DNA of 64,000 nucleotides from Bodo saltans. Taxonomy: Eukaryota; Euglenozoa; Kinetoplastea; Eubodonida; Bodonidae. Every line of letters starts with the position of its first letter. Position 1 is the stretch's first letter. The stretch lies in NCBI GenBank assembly GCA_001460835.1, contig CYKH01002252.1:62001-126000 (forward strand), read 5' to 3'. This document shows, one piece after another, positions 47,781 to 57,022 of this stretch. A program made the position numbers and the translations under genes. The notes under the pieces were generated by a model. The model saw nothing but the letters and a program-made list of their open reading frames with translations. It was not told the origin of the DNA and did no database searches.

Positions 47781-48827
47781 ATGAACTTCGTCAAGGAATT
47801 CCTCAAGCGCCCTGCTGGTAGCGCAGCACCTCGCCTAAACCTTGATGGCATTGTCTCCCAACGTCTTCCGTATCACATGTCGTCCATCAGATGGCATGGT
47901 GACAGTCGACCATCGTGTGCAGTGATTGCCGTGCACGATGTGTTTTCCACGGGCAAGTCGTGGAGCCCATTCATTCGGTCATTGTCACAGCTGCCGGTCA
48001 GGTCGTCGGAACAGCAGCACAACAGCCTAGCGCATCCCAACAACAACGAAGTCCTCACGACTACCACCCCGGCGGACGTGTATGCAGTGGATCTGCGCAT
48101 GCACGGCAAAGCCACCGCACTGACTGCTGACTTAGAGCAATCATTCTTGTTGCAGTGTGCTGCTGATATTACCGCGTTTCGAGCAGCATACGTCCCTCGA
48201 GGCACAAAGCTGCACCTCGTTGGAATGGGAGTTGGTGCGCAGGTGTGTGCCCTCGCTTCCCTAGCAATGCCTACAGATGTGAACAGCCTCACCATGCTCA
48301 TGCCCTCTGGTGACTCTGCCGTGACAAGCTCCTCCTGCACACTGGACTCTGTGAAGGAGCGCCTTCAGACACTGAGTGACGTGATGGGGGAAGCGACCAA
48401 CTGGGAAGAGCTTCAACAACTGCTGAAGAAGCGAATCCCCAATGAATGGGAGCGCATGCTGCTCCTCCAGCATGTTGTGACGCGGACTTCTGCTAACGAT
48501 CCGTCAAGCCCGTTATTCACTTGCCAGTCACGCGCTGGAGAGCTGGTAAATGATGGTTACGACTTGGCGTGGCCAACCGCCAAACTTGTGGCGCCGGAGG
48601 GTGAAGCGACCCCAGTGTACAGTGGCAAGGCAACGCTGCTGCATCATGGTCTCAGCCAGTGTGTAAGCGATGCCTTGAAAGTGAATTTTCCCACGTTGGA
48701 AGCGCATTCGGTACCCAGCTTTGGGTTCCTTAGCAACGGCACTGCGGACGTTGACTTAGCCGCTCGTATTGGCGAGGCCATGTCGCTTGTGACCGTAGCA
48801 GAGCAGCCTGCCTTAGGACTGCCCTAA
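47781..48827 (+). CDS. ABHD11-like alpha/beta-hydrolase fold protein lacking the nucleophile
   Basis: 348 residues. The fold is recognisable by VIAVHDVFSTGKSWSPFIRSL (the oxyanion-side strand and helix of ABHD11-like enzymes, usually H-G-L-x-G-x-x-x-N-W) and VYAVDLRMHGKA (family D-x-R-x-H-G). The nucleophile elbow reads HLVGMGVGAQV, so the G-x-S-x-G serine is replaced by Gly150. The oxyanion motif HG is also changed to HD. The catalytic triad is thus incomplete, and the protein is probably not a hydrolase but a binding or structural relative. A Gln/Asn/Thr-rich insertion lies at about 75-95. There is no signal peptide. Confidence 0.72.
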   Translation: MNFVKEFLKRPAGSAAPRLNLDGIVSQRLPYHMSSIRWHGDSRPSCAVIAVHDVFSTGKSWSPFIRSLSQLPVRSSEQQHNSLAHPNNNEVLTTTTPADVYAVDLRMHGKATALTADLEQSFLLQCAADITAFRAAYVPRGTKLHLVGMGVGAQVCALASLAMPTDVNSLTMLMPSGDSAVTSSSCTLDSVKERLQTLSDVMGEATNWEELQQLLKKRIPNEWERMLLLQHVVTRTSANDPSSPLFTCQSRAGELVNDGYDLAWPTAKLVAPEGEATPVYSGKATLLHHGLSQCVSDALKVNFPTLEAHSVPSFGFLSNGTADVDLAARIGEAMSLVTVAEQPALGLP

Positions 48828-49085
48828 ACCCCCTGCCTTTTGCGAACTATTTAAAGGTACTTTCACAACACACTGTTCTCTCTTCACAAATGTTTGATTT
48901 GTGCTTTGCAAATGTGAGCATTGGTCACATGCGCAAAGAGATCCGTTAACAAAATTGAGGGGGGGTTTTGTCTTGTCTTCTCAATATGCCAGTCAATTGG
49001 GTTTGGTGCACGTACCTTTACCTTTCTTTTTGTTTGATGTCGTCAACGAAGAATACCCCGAAAGAAGTGCCTTTCGAGGAATACA

Positions 49086-51659
49086 ATGCAAACGAAGTTA
49101 TTACTTGCTTCCATCGTCGTTGTTGCAGTGACGATTGCTGCAGTCAACGGTATCCTGCACGAAGATGAAATTGGAAAGCGTGATTGGCGCTTAGCTGGAG
49201 TTGGTCGTCTCGAGCAGGCAGCCATCATCAACACGCCCACGGCAAAGCAAACTATGGTCAGTACCAAGAAGGGTGTGGTCGCTGCGTTAGCGACACTCGA
49301 CAAGGGGACAATCCGGTGGCGCCACGTTCTTGGGGAGCCGCAAGTGTGCCTCTCAGCAAATGCCAAATCCACTCTTGTGATGGATAAGCGTGGTGTGGGG
49401 CATGTGTTTCACACCGTCACGGGCTCCCTGGTCACCGCGTTCAGCGTGAACTTGGAGAGCCGCACTCTGGCAGATTGCTTCCTTGACTCTGCTCGTGGAA
49501 AGGGTCATGCTCACGTTGTGGCGTTCTCGGGCTCAACGGTGGTGTACGAAGCATTCAGCCTCAATGATGATGCGTCTGACCTCGAAGCGCGTCCTGTGGA
49601 GCTTACCAACATCATTGAGACGTCATCTGCCGTCACTGCAGTGAAGCTTGCCGGAGACGTCAATATTTGGATCGAGCGCAATGGCACCGGAGTCGACGTC
49701 GTTGCCCTCCAAGGGGACAAGAAAAAGCAGCTCACCAAGACGGATACAATGGGCTACCTCGGTCAAACAAGCCCCACAGGCGACGCGTTCCTCTCATTCT
49801 ACAAGGGTGAGACAGGCCCGAAGAATTCTGAGGCCGGCCGCCTGGTCAGGATCATGTCCGCAGAGAACGGTGTCATCAAGTCAAAGGATGAGAAGAAGGG
49901 CACGTCGTGCCAAGCCTGTCGTACCGGACTGAGCGTCCTGGAGACGGCTGCCACCAAGGAAGGTGCGGGTACCTCCACCACGGGCGATGTTGTCCTTACG
50001 ATTCGCGAAAGCGAAGAGAACTTCTTTTTGCATGTCGCCTCGAAGAGGTTCACTGTTGCCTACCGCGGCCACTTTCCGCCGGCAGTCATTGCAGCACGTC
50101 AAACTGACAAGAAGGCAGAAGTCCTCCTCCGCACCGACAACAACCACATCCTGTTCGTAACCGCCTCACTTGACGACGAGGCTGCCACTGTCGCGTGGGA
50201 ACGCTTCGAAGGCATCACTGCTCCAGCGCAAGTCAAGATTGTGCGACTTGGCGACAAATCTCTTGTGAGTGCTGAGGAAGAGGCAGATCACTTCGGCTTC
50301 AATGTGGACGCCATCGTCCTCTCCACATACGGCACTCTTTACCGCGTCCCAGTTGCCAACAATGGCTCCCACGTGCAGGTTATCGCGGACGTCTCTGCGA
50401 CACTGCGCAAGGTGCTCGACACCACGCACACCTGCGGCACACAGTACAAGGAGTTGGTGATCAGTGACGACGGCATCGCCACAATTGTTGCCCAGTATGG
50501 TGCCGAGACAGTGCTCATCAACGTTGAGCTTTCAACCGGTATCGTGACGTCCACCAGCGGACCAGTTGTTGGCGCCACCCTCCAATCACCCAACCTGCTC
50601 CTCGATGCCGACTTCAAGCTTGCCGTGGGGACCCCGTCCGTTGTAGCCCAGTACTTCTACAAGGTTGATCAGAAGGCGGGCAAATTGTCTGGCCTGAAAC
50701 TCCCAGCTGGCGCATCCACAGCGATTCCGACGTGGGAAGTATCCCTTGGCTCGATTGTGTCTGTTGCTGCCCCTAAAGACAAGCTTACTGTGCTGACCAC
50801 CGAGTACTTACGCGTGTTCCCGAACACGAGCAAGATTAACGAAGTGCGCCGCAAGTATCCCACCCAAAACATCGTTGCTGTCGCCACGCAGAGCGCAGAG
50901 GACGATGTCCTCACTGTGTTTATTGTCGACACAATTACAGGAAATATTTTAGCCTCCGTGCAGCACCAAGAAGCACGTGCCCCTGTGCATATGATCATCG
51001 TAGAGCATGTGGTTGTGTACCACTTCCTCAACACCGATCGCATGCGTTACGCTCTTGGTGTGTTGGAACTGTTTGAACGAGAGGAAGTGATCGTCAGCGA
51101 TGCAACGACCGCGTCCCCAGCACAAGCTGTCGCATCGTTCTTCGTGTCCCAGAAAACGTTCAGTTCTCTGACCGCTCGACCACCGGTTGTGGCCTCGATG
51201 GTGCTTGCATTCCCCGGCGGTGCATTGAGTGCTGTAGGCGTCACGACGTCGTACCTTGGCATCAATCGCAAGCAACTTTTGTTTGCGCTGGCCAACGGCC
51301 ACGTCCACGCTGTGGACCTTAGGGCTGTCTGCTTCGGCGGGCAAGTCAATCCTCAGAAGCCTGAGGAAGTCTTCCAACATGTGATGCTGCCAAGCATCAA
51401 TATTGTCTCGCACATCATGGAGGTTGCCCAGCCGCGTCTGATTGTCAGCACCCCAACTGAGCTGGAAAGCTCCGCCCATGTTGTGGTCGCAGGTTTGGAC
51501 CTGTTCTACACTCGTGTCTCAGCAGGGAAAGCGTATGACATGGTTAACGAAGACTTCAATCACACAGGCCTCATGCTGGTGTGCGGCGTCATGGGAGTAC
51601 TGAGCATTGTGACAAGGTACTTCGCTGGACGCAAGGCGCTCAAAAATAACTGGGCGTAA
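49086..51659 (+). CDS. ER membrane protein complex subunit 1 (EMC1)
   Basis: 857 residues (human 993). A cleavable signal peptide lies at 1-22 (MQTKLLLASIVVVAVTIAAV). The mature start matches the EMC1 family: HEDEIGKRDWRLAGVGRL, then the first strands of the propeller VVAALATLDKGTIRWRHV. The luminal part is a long beta-propeller region. The C-terminus carries the conserved DUF1620-type end (LGINRKQLLFALANGHVHAV and LDLFYTRVSAGKAYDMV) and one membrane segment (GLMLVCGVMGVLSIVTRYF). EMC inserts tail-anchored and multi-pass proteins into the ER membrane. The domain order fits, although the protein is about 130 residues shorter than in animals. Confidence 0.85.
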   Translation: MQTKLLLASIVVVAVTIAAVNGILHEDEIGKRDWRLAGVGRLEQAAIINTPTAKQTMVSTKKGVVAALATLDKGTIRWRHVLGEPQVCLSANAKSTLVMDKRGVGHVFHTVTGSLVTAFSVNLESRTLADCFLDSARGKGHAHVVAFSGSTVVYEAFSLNDDASDLEARPVELTNIIETSSAVTAVKLAGDVNIWIERNGTGVDVVALQGDKKKQLTKTDTMGYLGQTSPTGDAFLSFYKGETGPKNSEAGRLVRIMSAENGVIKSKDEKKGTSCQACRTGLSVLETAATKEGAGTSTTGDVVLTIRESEENFFLHVASKRFTVAYRGHFPPAVIAARQTDKKAEVLLRTDNNHILFVTASLDDEAATVAWERFEGITAPAQVKIVRLGDKSLVSAEEEADHFGFNVDAIVLSTYGTLYRVPVANNGSHVQVIADVSATLRKVLDTTHTCGTQYKELVISDDGIATIVAQYGAETVLINVELSTGIVTSTSGPVVGATLQSPNLLLDADFKLAVGTPSVVAQYFYKVDQKAGKLSGLKLPAGASTAIPTWEVSLGSIVSVAAPKDKLTVLTTEYLRVFPNTSKINEVRRKYPTQNIVAVATQSAEDDVLTVFIVDTITGNILASVQHQEARAPVHMIIVEHVVVYHFLNTDRMRYALGVLELFEREEVIVSDATTASPAQAVASFFVSQKTFSSLTARPPVVASMVLAFPGGALSAVGVTTSYLGINRKQLLFALANGHVHAVDLRAVCFGGQVNPQKPEEVFQHVMLPSINIVSHIMEVAQPRLIVSTPTELESSAHVVVAGLDLFYTRVSAGKAYDMVNEDFNHTGLMLVCGVMGVLSIVTRYFAGRKALKNNWA

Positions 51660-51995
51660 GAAAAGAAAGAGAATTTGCTGAGAAGTGTAGAAGAAGAGAA
51701 TGAAAAATCCCGAATTCATGCCGATGGATTCGATTTGTGTGTGCTTTTGTGGTAGCAGATTGTGAGAAGAGATGGGGGAAGCCCACGCGACCTATTCTAA
51801 CACGCGATAACAAGAAAACAGGTTTGAGCGTATCGTTTTCGCGATGCCTCTGTTTCATATTGCTCAAGAACAACTCAATCAGTTACTGCGGTTGACCACA
51901 ATTGTCCTTTTTTCTTCATGAAACTCTCTCAATTCATTTTATTTTTTTTGTTTGTTTGCCGAAATAAGGGTGGCATCAGGAAAGGGTACAAGTGA
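51660..51995. other. Intergenic region
   Basis: 336 bp of spacer, with a strong C/T tract at 51905-51958 followed by AG at 51967-51968, the likely acceptor for the next gene. I see no gene. Confidence 0.55.
51905..51968 (+). promoter_or_regulatory. Predicted trans-splice acceptor for the 51996 gene
   Basis: A long pyrimidine-rich stretch with T runs of up to eight ends at 51958. The first AG is at 51967-51968, 28 bp before the ATG. Confidence 0.5.
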
Positions 51996-54095
51996 ATGTA
52001 TTCCTTTAAGGAACCGAAGGATAGGTCGTCATCGGCGAAAGCTGCGACTAGGTCATCAAGGTCGGTCCCTGACTATGCCCCTCCCCCTTCAAATTCTTTT
52101 CTAGGACGAACACATGAGACTGCAGGCGCGTCGGGTCCAAGTGAAGTTGCCGACATGCAAACTCATAGCCGTGCACCCAAAACGTCAGTGACTTCTGACA
52201 TGGCAGCATGGAAAGCCACCGTGCAAGCAGAACGGCAGCGGCGCCTCATCGCCTCTCAGAAGCGCGAAGCTGCTTCGCAGCAACGAAGGCAGGATCCAGT
52301 CAAAGGGATTCATGATGACGCGCATCAACGAGCCATGGCGGCGAGGAGCTCCCCTGTCTCGCAACAACATAACGAGAGACTTCATCAATTTGAAACAGCG
52401 GAGCAGCACCGTGTTGTATCAGGACTCCAGACCACCATGTCTTTCGATGAGTATCGCAGTGCAATTCTGTCGACAAGACCAGCAGGAGAATTGGTCTCCA
52501 CAATTCCTTCTAGCAGAAGTGCGTCTCGTGACTCAAGTCATCCTCCCCACGGCTCACTTCATTTGCAACGGCAGCCTCCGTCACCAGCAGATGTTCCACC
52601 CCAGCGAAGAGCGCCAGTTGGCGGCAGTAGCCCAAGTCCGATCACAATCCCGCACAAATGGATCGATCCAATGGACGTGGAGTACCGCCCAGCACGAAGC
52701 GTTGTGCGGCAGTACCGAGAGCAAGAGCCCAGCCAATACTTCTTGCGGAAAAATGTGTACGGTGCGGTAGACCAATACACAGACCAAGCTGCGTCCACGT
52801 ATCAACGCCAAGCGTCATCGACTCCACGTGATCGCTCCTCCGGTGTTGTATCGCGGTCAATCAACAAAAGCTCCGTCGTCCCTCTTCGCCCTTACAAGGA
52901 ACCGAGAGCAGTGTGGAGAGAAGCTCCTATGACCCCGCAATACGACTTCCCCACGCCTCGCAGCACGACCCTGCGCAATCAACATATTGCCCAGCGTCGG
53001 AGAGCGCTAGAAGCGGCACCGGACGACATTTGTTACGGTACGATAGGGCGTTCGAGCTCACTTTCATCTGCACGACCGGCAGACCGCCCAACGCGCACCG
53101 GGCATCCACAGCCTTTTGTAAGAACACAATCGGCTACTGCCGTTGATCATCAACGGCACACTGTTGTTCGCCCAGGCTCGAAAGACGCTCGGCTTGTCGG
53201 CGCGCCGTCGCCACGTCCCAAGGTCACCGCAGCCATTTCAGAGCGCTTGATCAGTCCGCATCACAACGGCGCGAAGGCATTAAAGTCTCGTCGGCAAGGT
53301 GGAGATGGATATGGCGACGACTCCGTCGAACGTTACGATAACTTTGAAGAAGATGAGCTCGATCCTGTGCCACTTACATTCGCACCCTCGCCAAAGATGC
53401 AATTCGACGAATCGTCGTCTGTTGCTTATGGCGGTTTACAGGGCTCTCCTTCGACTCTGCGCCGGCATCATCCTGTGGCCTCGTCACCACAGCAGCAGCC
53501 TCGGCCATACTTTCCTGGGAACAACCATGACTTCCGTCACGGCGACGCCTCACCGGGTGTGGATGTTTCACCGCCAACCCCATACCGATCTGCTGAGTAT
53601 CAGCCCCTCACGGACTCCATCGATGCCGCCGATGTGTCTCTTGATACACCGCTTCGCCATAACACGTCACAGACACAGGAAAGAGTGCCACGTGGGCAAG
53701 AAGCGCCACGCAACCATTTTGACGACGCTAGGCGAGACCATATTGTCAGCGTCGATGCATCGCGTGAAACTGTAAAGCCAGCGTGGTCTATTCCGCAGCC
53801 AATGGTGCTTCCTACAATGCGTTCCCAGCGTGCTGACCTCTTCCAAGGCATCTCGGTGTTTGGTGGCGGTGGTACTCGTGGGGACGGTGCGGCGACTAGC
53901 ATCACGGAAGCGGAAGGCAACCTTCGGCAGTCCTCCGTCCATGACCGACTTGAGCAAGATCTCTTAGCGAGAAGGAATGGTCGGCCATCCCCGCAGCGGT
54001 TATTCGCAGCTGCCCCGAGTGACGGGAGAGTTGACGAACTTTCAACTTCCAGGACACTGTTGAGGGACCTCGCGACGAAGCGAGTGCCTCGTTAA
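51996..54095 (+). CDS. Large disordered Ser/Arg/Pro/Gln-rich protein
   Basis: 699 residues with low sequence complexity almost throughout: Ser, Pro, Arg and Gln dominate and hydrophobic clusters are rare. A short charged helix lies at about 70-105 (MAAWKATVQAERQRRLIASQ), and scattered Tyr-Arg motifs occur (EYRPARSVVRQYREQEP). There is no signal, membrane segment or recognisable domain. Long basic disordered proteins of this kind are often cytoskeleton-associated in kinetoplastids, but nothing proves it here. The ATG follows a strong acceptor-like tract, and the open frame of 700 codons in plausible codon use supports a real gene. Confidence 0.65.
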   Translation: MYSFKEPKDRSSSAKAATRSSRSVPDYAPPPSNSFLGRTHETAGASGPSEVADMQTHSRAPKTSVTSDMAAWKATVQAERQRRLIASQKREAASQQRRQDPVKGIHDDAHQRAMAARSSPVSQQHNERLHQFETAEQHRVVSGLQTTMSFDEYRSAILSTRPAGELVSTIPSSRSASRDSSHPPHGSLHLQRQPPSPADVPPQRRAPVGGSSPSPITIPHKWIDPMDVEYRPARSVVRQYREQEPSQYFLRKNVYGAVDQYTDQAASTYQRQASSTPRDRSSGVVSRSINKSSVVPLRPYKEPRAVWREAPMTPQYDFPTPRSTTLRNQHIAQRRRALEAAPDDICYGTIGRSSSLSSARPADRPTRTGHPQPFVRTQSATAVDHQRHTVVRPGSKDARLVGAPSPRPKVTAAISERLISPHHNGAKALKSRRQGGDGYGDDSVERYDNFEEDELDPVPLTFAPSPKMQFDESSSVAYGGLQGSPSTLRRHHPVASSPQQQPRPYFPGNNHDFRHGDASPGVDVSPPTPYRSAEYQPLTDSIDAADVSLDTPLRHNTSQTQERVPRGQEAPRNHFDDARRDHIVSVDASRETVKPAWSIPQPMVLPTMRSQRADLFQGISVFGGGGTRGDGAATSITEAEGNLRQSSVHDRLEQDLLARRNGRPSPQRLFAAAPSDGRVDELSTSRTLLRDLATKRVPR

Positions 54096-54204
54096 TCAAA
54101 CCACAGTTTTTGTATGACTACTATGCCCAACTAGACCAAGAGAGGAAAAGGAAGGCGACCAAACCTCTTTGTGGCATGAAACATGCACGCAAACCAGACT
54201 CACC

Positions 54205-54236
54205 ATTTACTTTTCTTTTTTTGTGCGTGTATGTAG
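54205..54236 (+). promoter_or_regulatory. Predicted trans-splice acceptor for the RPA1-like gene
   Basis: The run ATTTACTTTTCTTTTTTTGTG is followed by GTATGTAG, with AG at 54235-54236. The next ATG (54254) is in frame, so the longer open frame upstream is leader, not protein. Confidence 0.6.
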
Positions 54237-54253
54237 GAACTCATAGAAAGCGG

Positions 54254-56236
54254 ATGACGCAAGCCATTTCATCTGGGTTTTGTCATTACTGTCATCATAC
54301 TGAACCTCTTGCATCGCTGGATGAACTCAGCGCAACACAAGAGTCCCTTTGGCAACGACCCGTTCTTCAACTTCTTGACATTCAACTTTTCTCCAGTGAC
54401 GAAGGTTGTTGTAATGAGCCCTCTCGATTCTATCTTGCGTTGTCGGACAGCAGACATTGTGTTTGGGGTATTGTTCCACCTGGGAGTGCCCTTGAGGCAT
54501 CGATTCAAGCGTCTGATGTGGAATGTGGCTGTTTGATGACCATCGTCGACTACGTGGTGGTCGCCGCCAAGTGCGGCAAGTGTGTCATGGTCATTCTAGA
54601 CGCACTGCACTCGTCAACGTCATTCTCGTTGATGGGAGAACCTGTTGTCAACAGCAAGTGGATGCAGTTGTCCAACAAGTCGCTTGTACAGCAGCGCTCT
54701 GAAGCGCAGGCAGCAACAGCAGCAGCCGTTGCTGGTCGAGCATCTGCGAGATTTCCTCACAAAACGTTCACAAACCGCTTCATGCGTGAGTTCCTTCCAG
54801 AGAATGGAGTTGTCATGCTCGACCCGATGGAGCGCTGGAGTGTTTCTGGCCGCGTCCTGTGGAAAAGTAAACTGAGAAGAATGGATACGAACGCCTCCAA
54901 CTATGGTGGGCAGCAGCAACAGCATTATCCATTTCAGCGACATGAAAACGAACATGATGACGATGGTGCATTCCGATATGTGTTCGACTGTGTGTTGGTC
55001 GATGGACGAGGTGACGCCATGAAACTTGTATTCTATGGATGTCGACGACACTTTGAGAGTGTGACGCAGGGGAAGTGTGTCCGGGTGTGCGACGGTTTGG
55101 TGAAGCGTGGTGACAATCACGAGCCTATTTGTTTGAATTTCCAAGAGCGCTCGATTGTTGAGCCTCTGAGTGAAGAAGACGATGGGAGGAGCATAGACGG
55201 CGATCAACAGGTCCACGGCGTGCCACCTGACGACATTTCCAATTCCATGCCAACCAAACCAACGCGTTTGATAGGTGCATGTGCCGTTCCGTTTCTTACT
55301 GTTGGCGACGTGGTGAGAAATCGGGGAGTTGGAGATTTGATCACCGTTCAGGGGCAAGTTGTGGCCACCCAACCGTGTGTACAGATCCGTACTGTCCGTG
55401 GCAATGTCGACAAGATGAGCATCACGCTTCGAGAATGCGCACAGCGGGGCTCTCAAGCTGCTCCCTCATCCGGTCCGCTTTTATCCATTGAAGTGACTCT
55501 TTGGGATGAATCGGCACGCACTTGTCGTGCAATGCCAGGAGAACTATGGTGCATCCGAGATGCGACCGTGAGATTCTTTGGATCCGTCAAGCAGCTCTCC
55601 ACACGTGCGTCCAGTGAACTGTTTCAGCTCCCTGCTACGTTCTTGGACTCATGGGACCCTGCTACTGTGTTTGCGGTACCCGGCAAGAACGACGAACACA
55701 AGAAACGTACGCGTACCATAGAACCGGTGCATCTTGTAGATGAGGAAGAAGACGGTGGGCCGCGTCTTGAAGGAGCGCCATTCTTCTTCGATGTCTGCCA
55801 CGCAAACAATGCAGAGACGTCATTTCTCCTGTGTCGTATTTACCACATCAAGTTGCCCCTCTTTTATGTGGCGTGCAAATCGTGTGGAGGGCAAATGAAA
55901 GGAATGGCGTGCTTGTCGTGCTCATCCAGCACTACCGAGCTCCGCTTCTTGCTGCGCATGGACATCACAGATGGCGTGGATCAGCTGTCTGGTGTTGTAG
56001 GATTCACGAGCGTCGCAGAAACGTTGTTTGGAGAGACAACGGCCTCGTTTCTGAACAAGATTGCTGCGGATCCCACTTTTGGGCAACGATCCATTGCAGA
56101 TCTTATCGGTCTCCCCGTGCTGGTGAAGGTTGCTAAGAGTGGTACTGGGGTCCGACATATTCTTGAACTCAAGCACGTCGATCTGGCAATGACCGCAATA
56201 GAAGTTGCCAATGCTATTGCATCGTTTGGCTACTGA
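54254..56236 (+). CDS. RPA1-like replication protein A large subunit with an N-terminal RPA70N-type domain
   Basis: 660 residues (human RPA1 616). Residues about 1-130 resemble RPA70N: PVLQLLDIQLF, then YLALSDSRHCVWGIV, then LMTIVDYVVVAAKCGKCVMV. The first OB fold (DBD-A) has WSVSGRVLWKSKLRR and FDCVLVDGRGDAMKLVFYG. The second (DBD-B) has GDLITVQGQVV and LSIEVTLWDESA. The third (DBD-C) carries the zinc ribbon Cys541, Cys544, Cys553 and Cys556, then LRFLLRMDITDGVDQLSGVV. The protein binds single-stranded DNA in replication and repair. Trypanosomatid RPA1 is reported to be shorter and to lack the N-terminal domain, so this could be a paralogue or the ancestral form. DBD-A and DBD-B carry longer insertions than usual. 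Confidence 0.8.
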   Translation: MTQAISSGFCHYCHHTEPLASLDELSATQESLWQRPVLQLLDIQLFSSDEGCCNEPSRFYLALSDSRHCVWGIVPPGSALEASIQASDVECGCLMTIVDYVVVAAKCGKCVMVILDALHSSTSFSLMGEPVVNSKWMQLSNKSLVQQRSEAQAATAAAVAGRASARFPHKTFTNRFMREFLPENGVVMLDPMERWSVSGRVLWKSKLRRMDTNASNYGGQQQQHYPFQRHENEHDDDGAFRYVFDCVLVDGRGDAMKLVFYGCRRHFESVTQGKCVRVCDGLVKRGDNHEPICLNFQERSIVEPLSEEDDGRSIDGDQQVHGVPPDDISNSMPTKPTRLIGACAVPFLTVGDVVRNRGVGDLITVQGQVVATQPCVQIRTVRGNVDKMSITLRECAQRGSQAAPSSGPLLSIEVTLWDESARTCRAMPGELWCIRDATVRFFGSVKQLSTRASSELFQLPATFLDSWDPATVFAVPGKNDEHKKRTRTIEPVHLVDEEEDGGPRLEGAPFFFDVCHANNAETSFLLCRIYHIKLPLFYVACKSCGGQMKGMACLSCSSSTTELRFLLRMDITDGVDQLSGVVGFTSVAETLFGETTASFLNKIAADPTFGQRSIADLIGLPVLVKVAKSGTGVRHILELKHVDLAMTAIEVANAIASFGY

Positions 56237-56391
56237 TGAGCAACGCGTTACAGACATATTTTTTTTTCCATTTTCGTTGCTGAATGACAATGTTATTGCG
56301 CCTCGGCATGCACGCATGCGCTTTCCCATCTAATGTTTACGATCCCTTCTTTTTCGTGTTTTCCTCGTTTAACAAGTCACTTCCTAAACAG

Positions 56392-56790
56392 ATGGCAGAC
56401 CGTCTTCCTCCAAAAGGATACAGCATCACCAGAGGGCCAGCTACCAACGCAGCTGTGCAATGTCAATCGTGTGGAGCCCAAGGGCATTGGACGTACGAGT
56501 GTCCAAAGAAAGCAAGCTCTTCATCTTCTACTTCAGTGAAACCGTCAACAAAGCTTAGTCGCACTCAAATGCTGCGTTTCGGCATTCAGAAACCCCTTCA
56601 GGAAATTGCGCCTCCTAAAAGTGACCGTGAAGTGTACGATGAGCAATTCAAGGAAGCGGAGAAGCAACTCCTCGGCTCTGACGCAACAACTGCTTCTGCG
56701 GGCAAAAAGCGACCGAGAGAAGAAGCCACCATCACCGCCAAGCATAGTGAGCCTGCTAGTGATGCGCCAAACCCACTAGATCAACTCTGA
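56392..56790 (+). CDS. ZCCHC10-like zinc-knuckle protein
   Basis: 132 residues from the ATG that directly follows CTTCCTAAACAG. A CCHC zinc knuckle lies at Cys24, Cys27, His32 and Cys37 (CQSCGAQGHWTYECP), with the G-H-W-T-Y-E-C core seen in animal ZCCHC10. A Ser-rich stretch and a conserved-looking SRTQMLRFG follow. The rest is charged and probably disordered, with a nuclear-type basic patch KKRPREE. Zinc knuckles of this type bind RNA or proteins in mRNA processing. An upstream in-frame ATG at 56284 would add 36 hydrophobic residues translated from spacer, which I consider leader. Confidence 0.75.
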   Translation: MADRLPPKGYSITRGPATNAAVQCQSCGAQGHWTYECPKKASSSSSTSVKPSTKLSRTQMLRFGIQKPLQEIAPPKSDREVYDEQFKEAEKQLLGSDATTASAGKKRPREEATITAKHSEPASDAPNPLDQL

Positions 56791-57022
56791 CGGCAAATTA
56801 AGAGAACAAAAACAACGGTTAATCTTCGAGTGGAGTTCTGTACAATGGTTATGTTGATTTGTAATTGGCTTTACTTAACTGTGAAAGGTCTTTTATTTGC
56901 AAATGGCCTCATTGGTTTGACACTCACATAGAAACAACACCAGCCTTCAAATAAATAGCAGTCGAAGGCGCCACTCCCTTACTCAAGTATATTGTGTTGA
57001 CAGTTGCGCCTTCACAAAACTC

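Noticed and set aside
56455-56505. CCHC zinc knuckle as a trace of a retroelement Gag
   Set aside because: A single knuckle with the GHWTYEC core fits the cellular ZCCHC10 family; there are no terminal repeats and no reverse transcriptase or integrase nearby.
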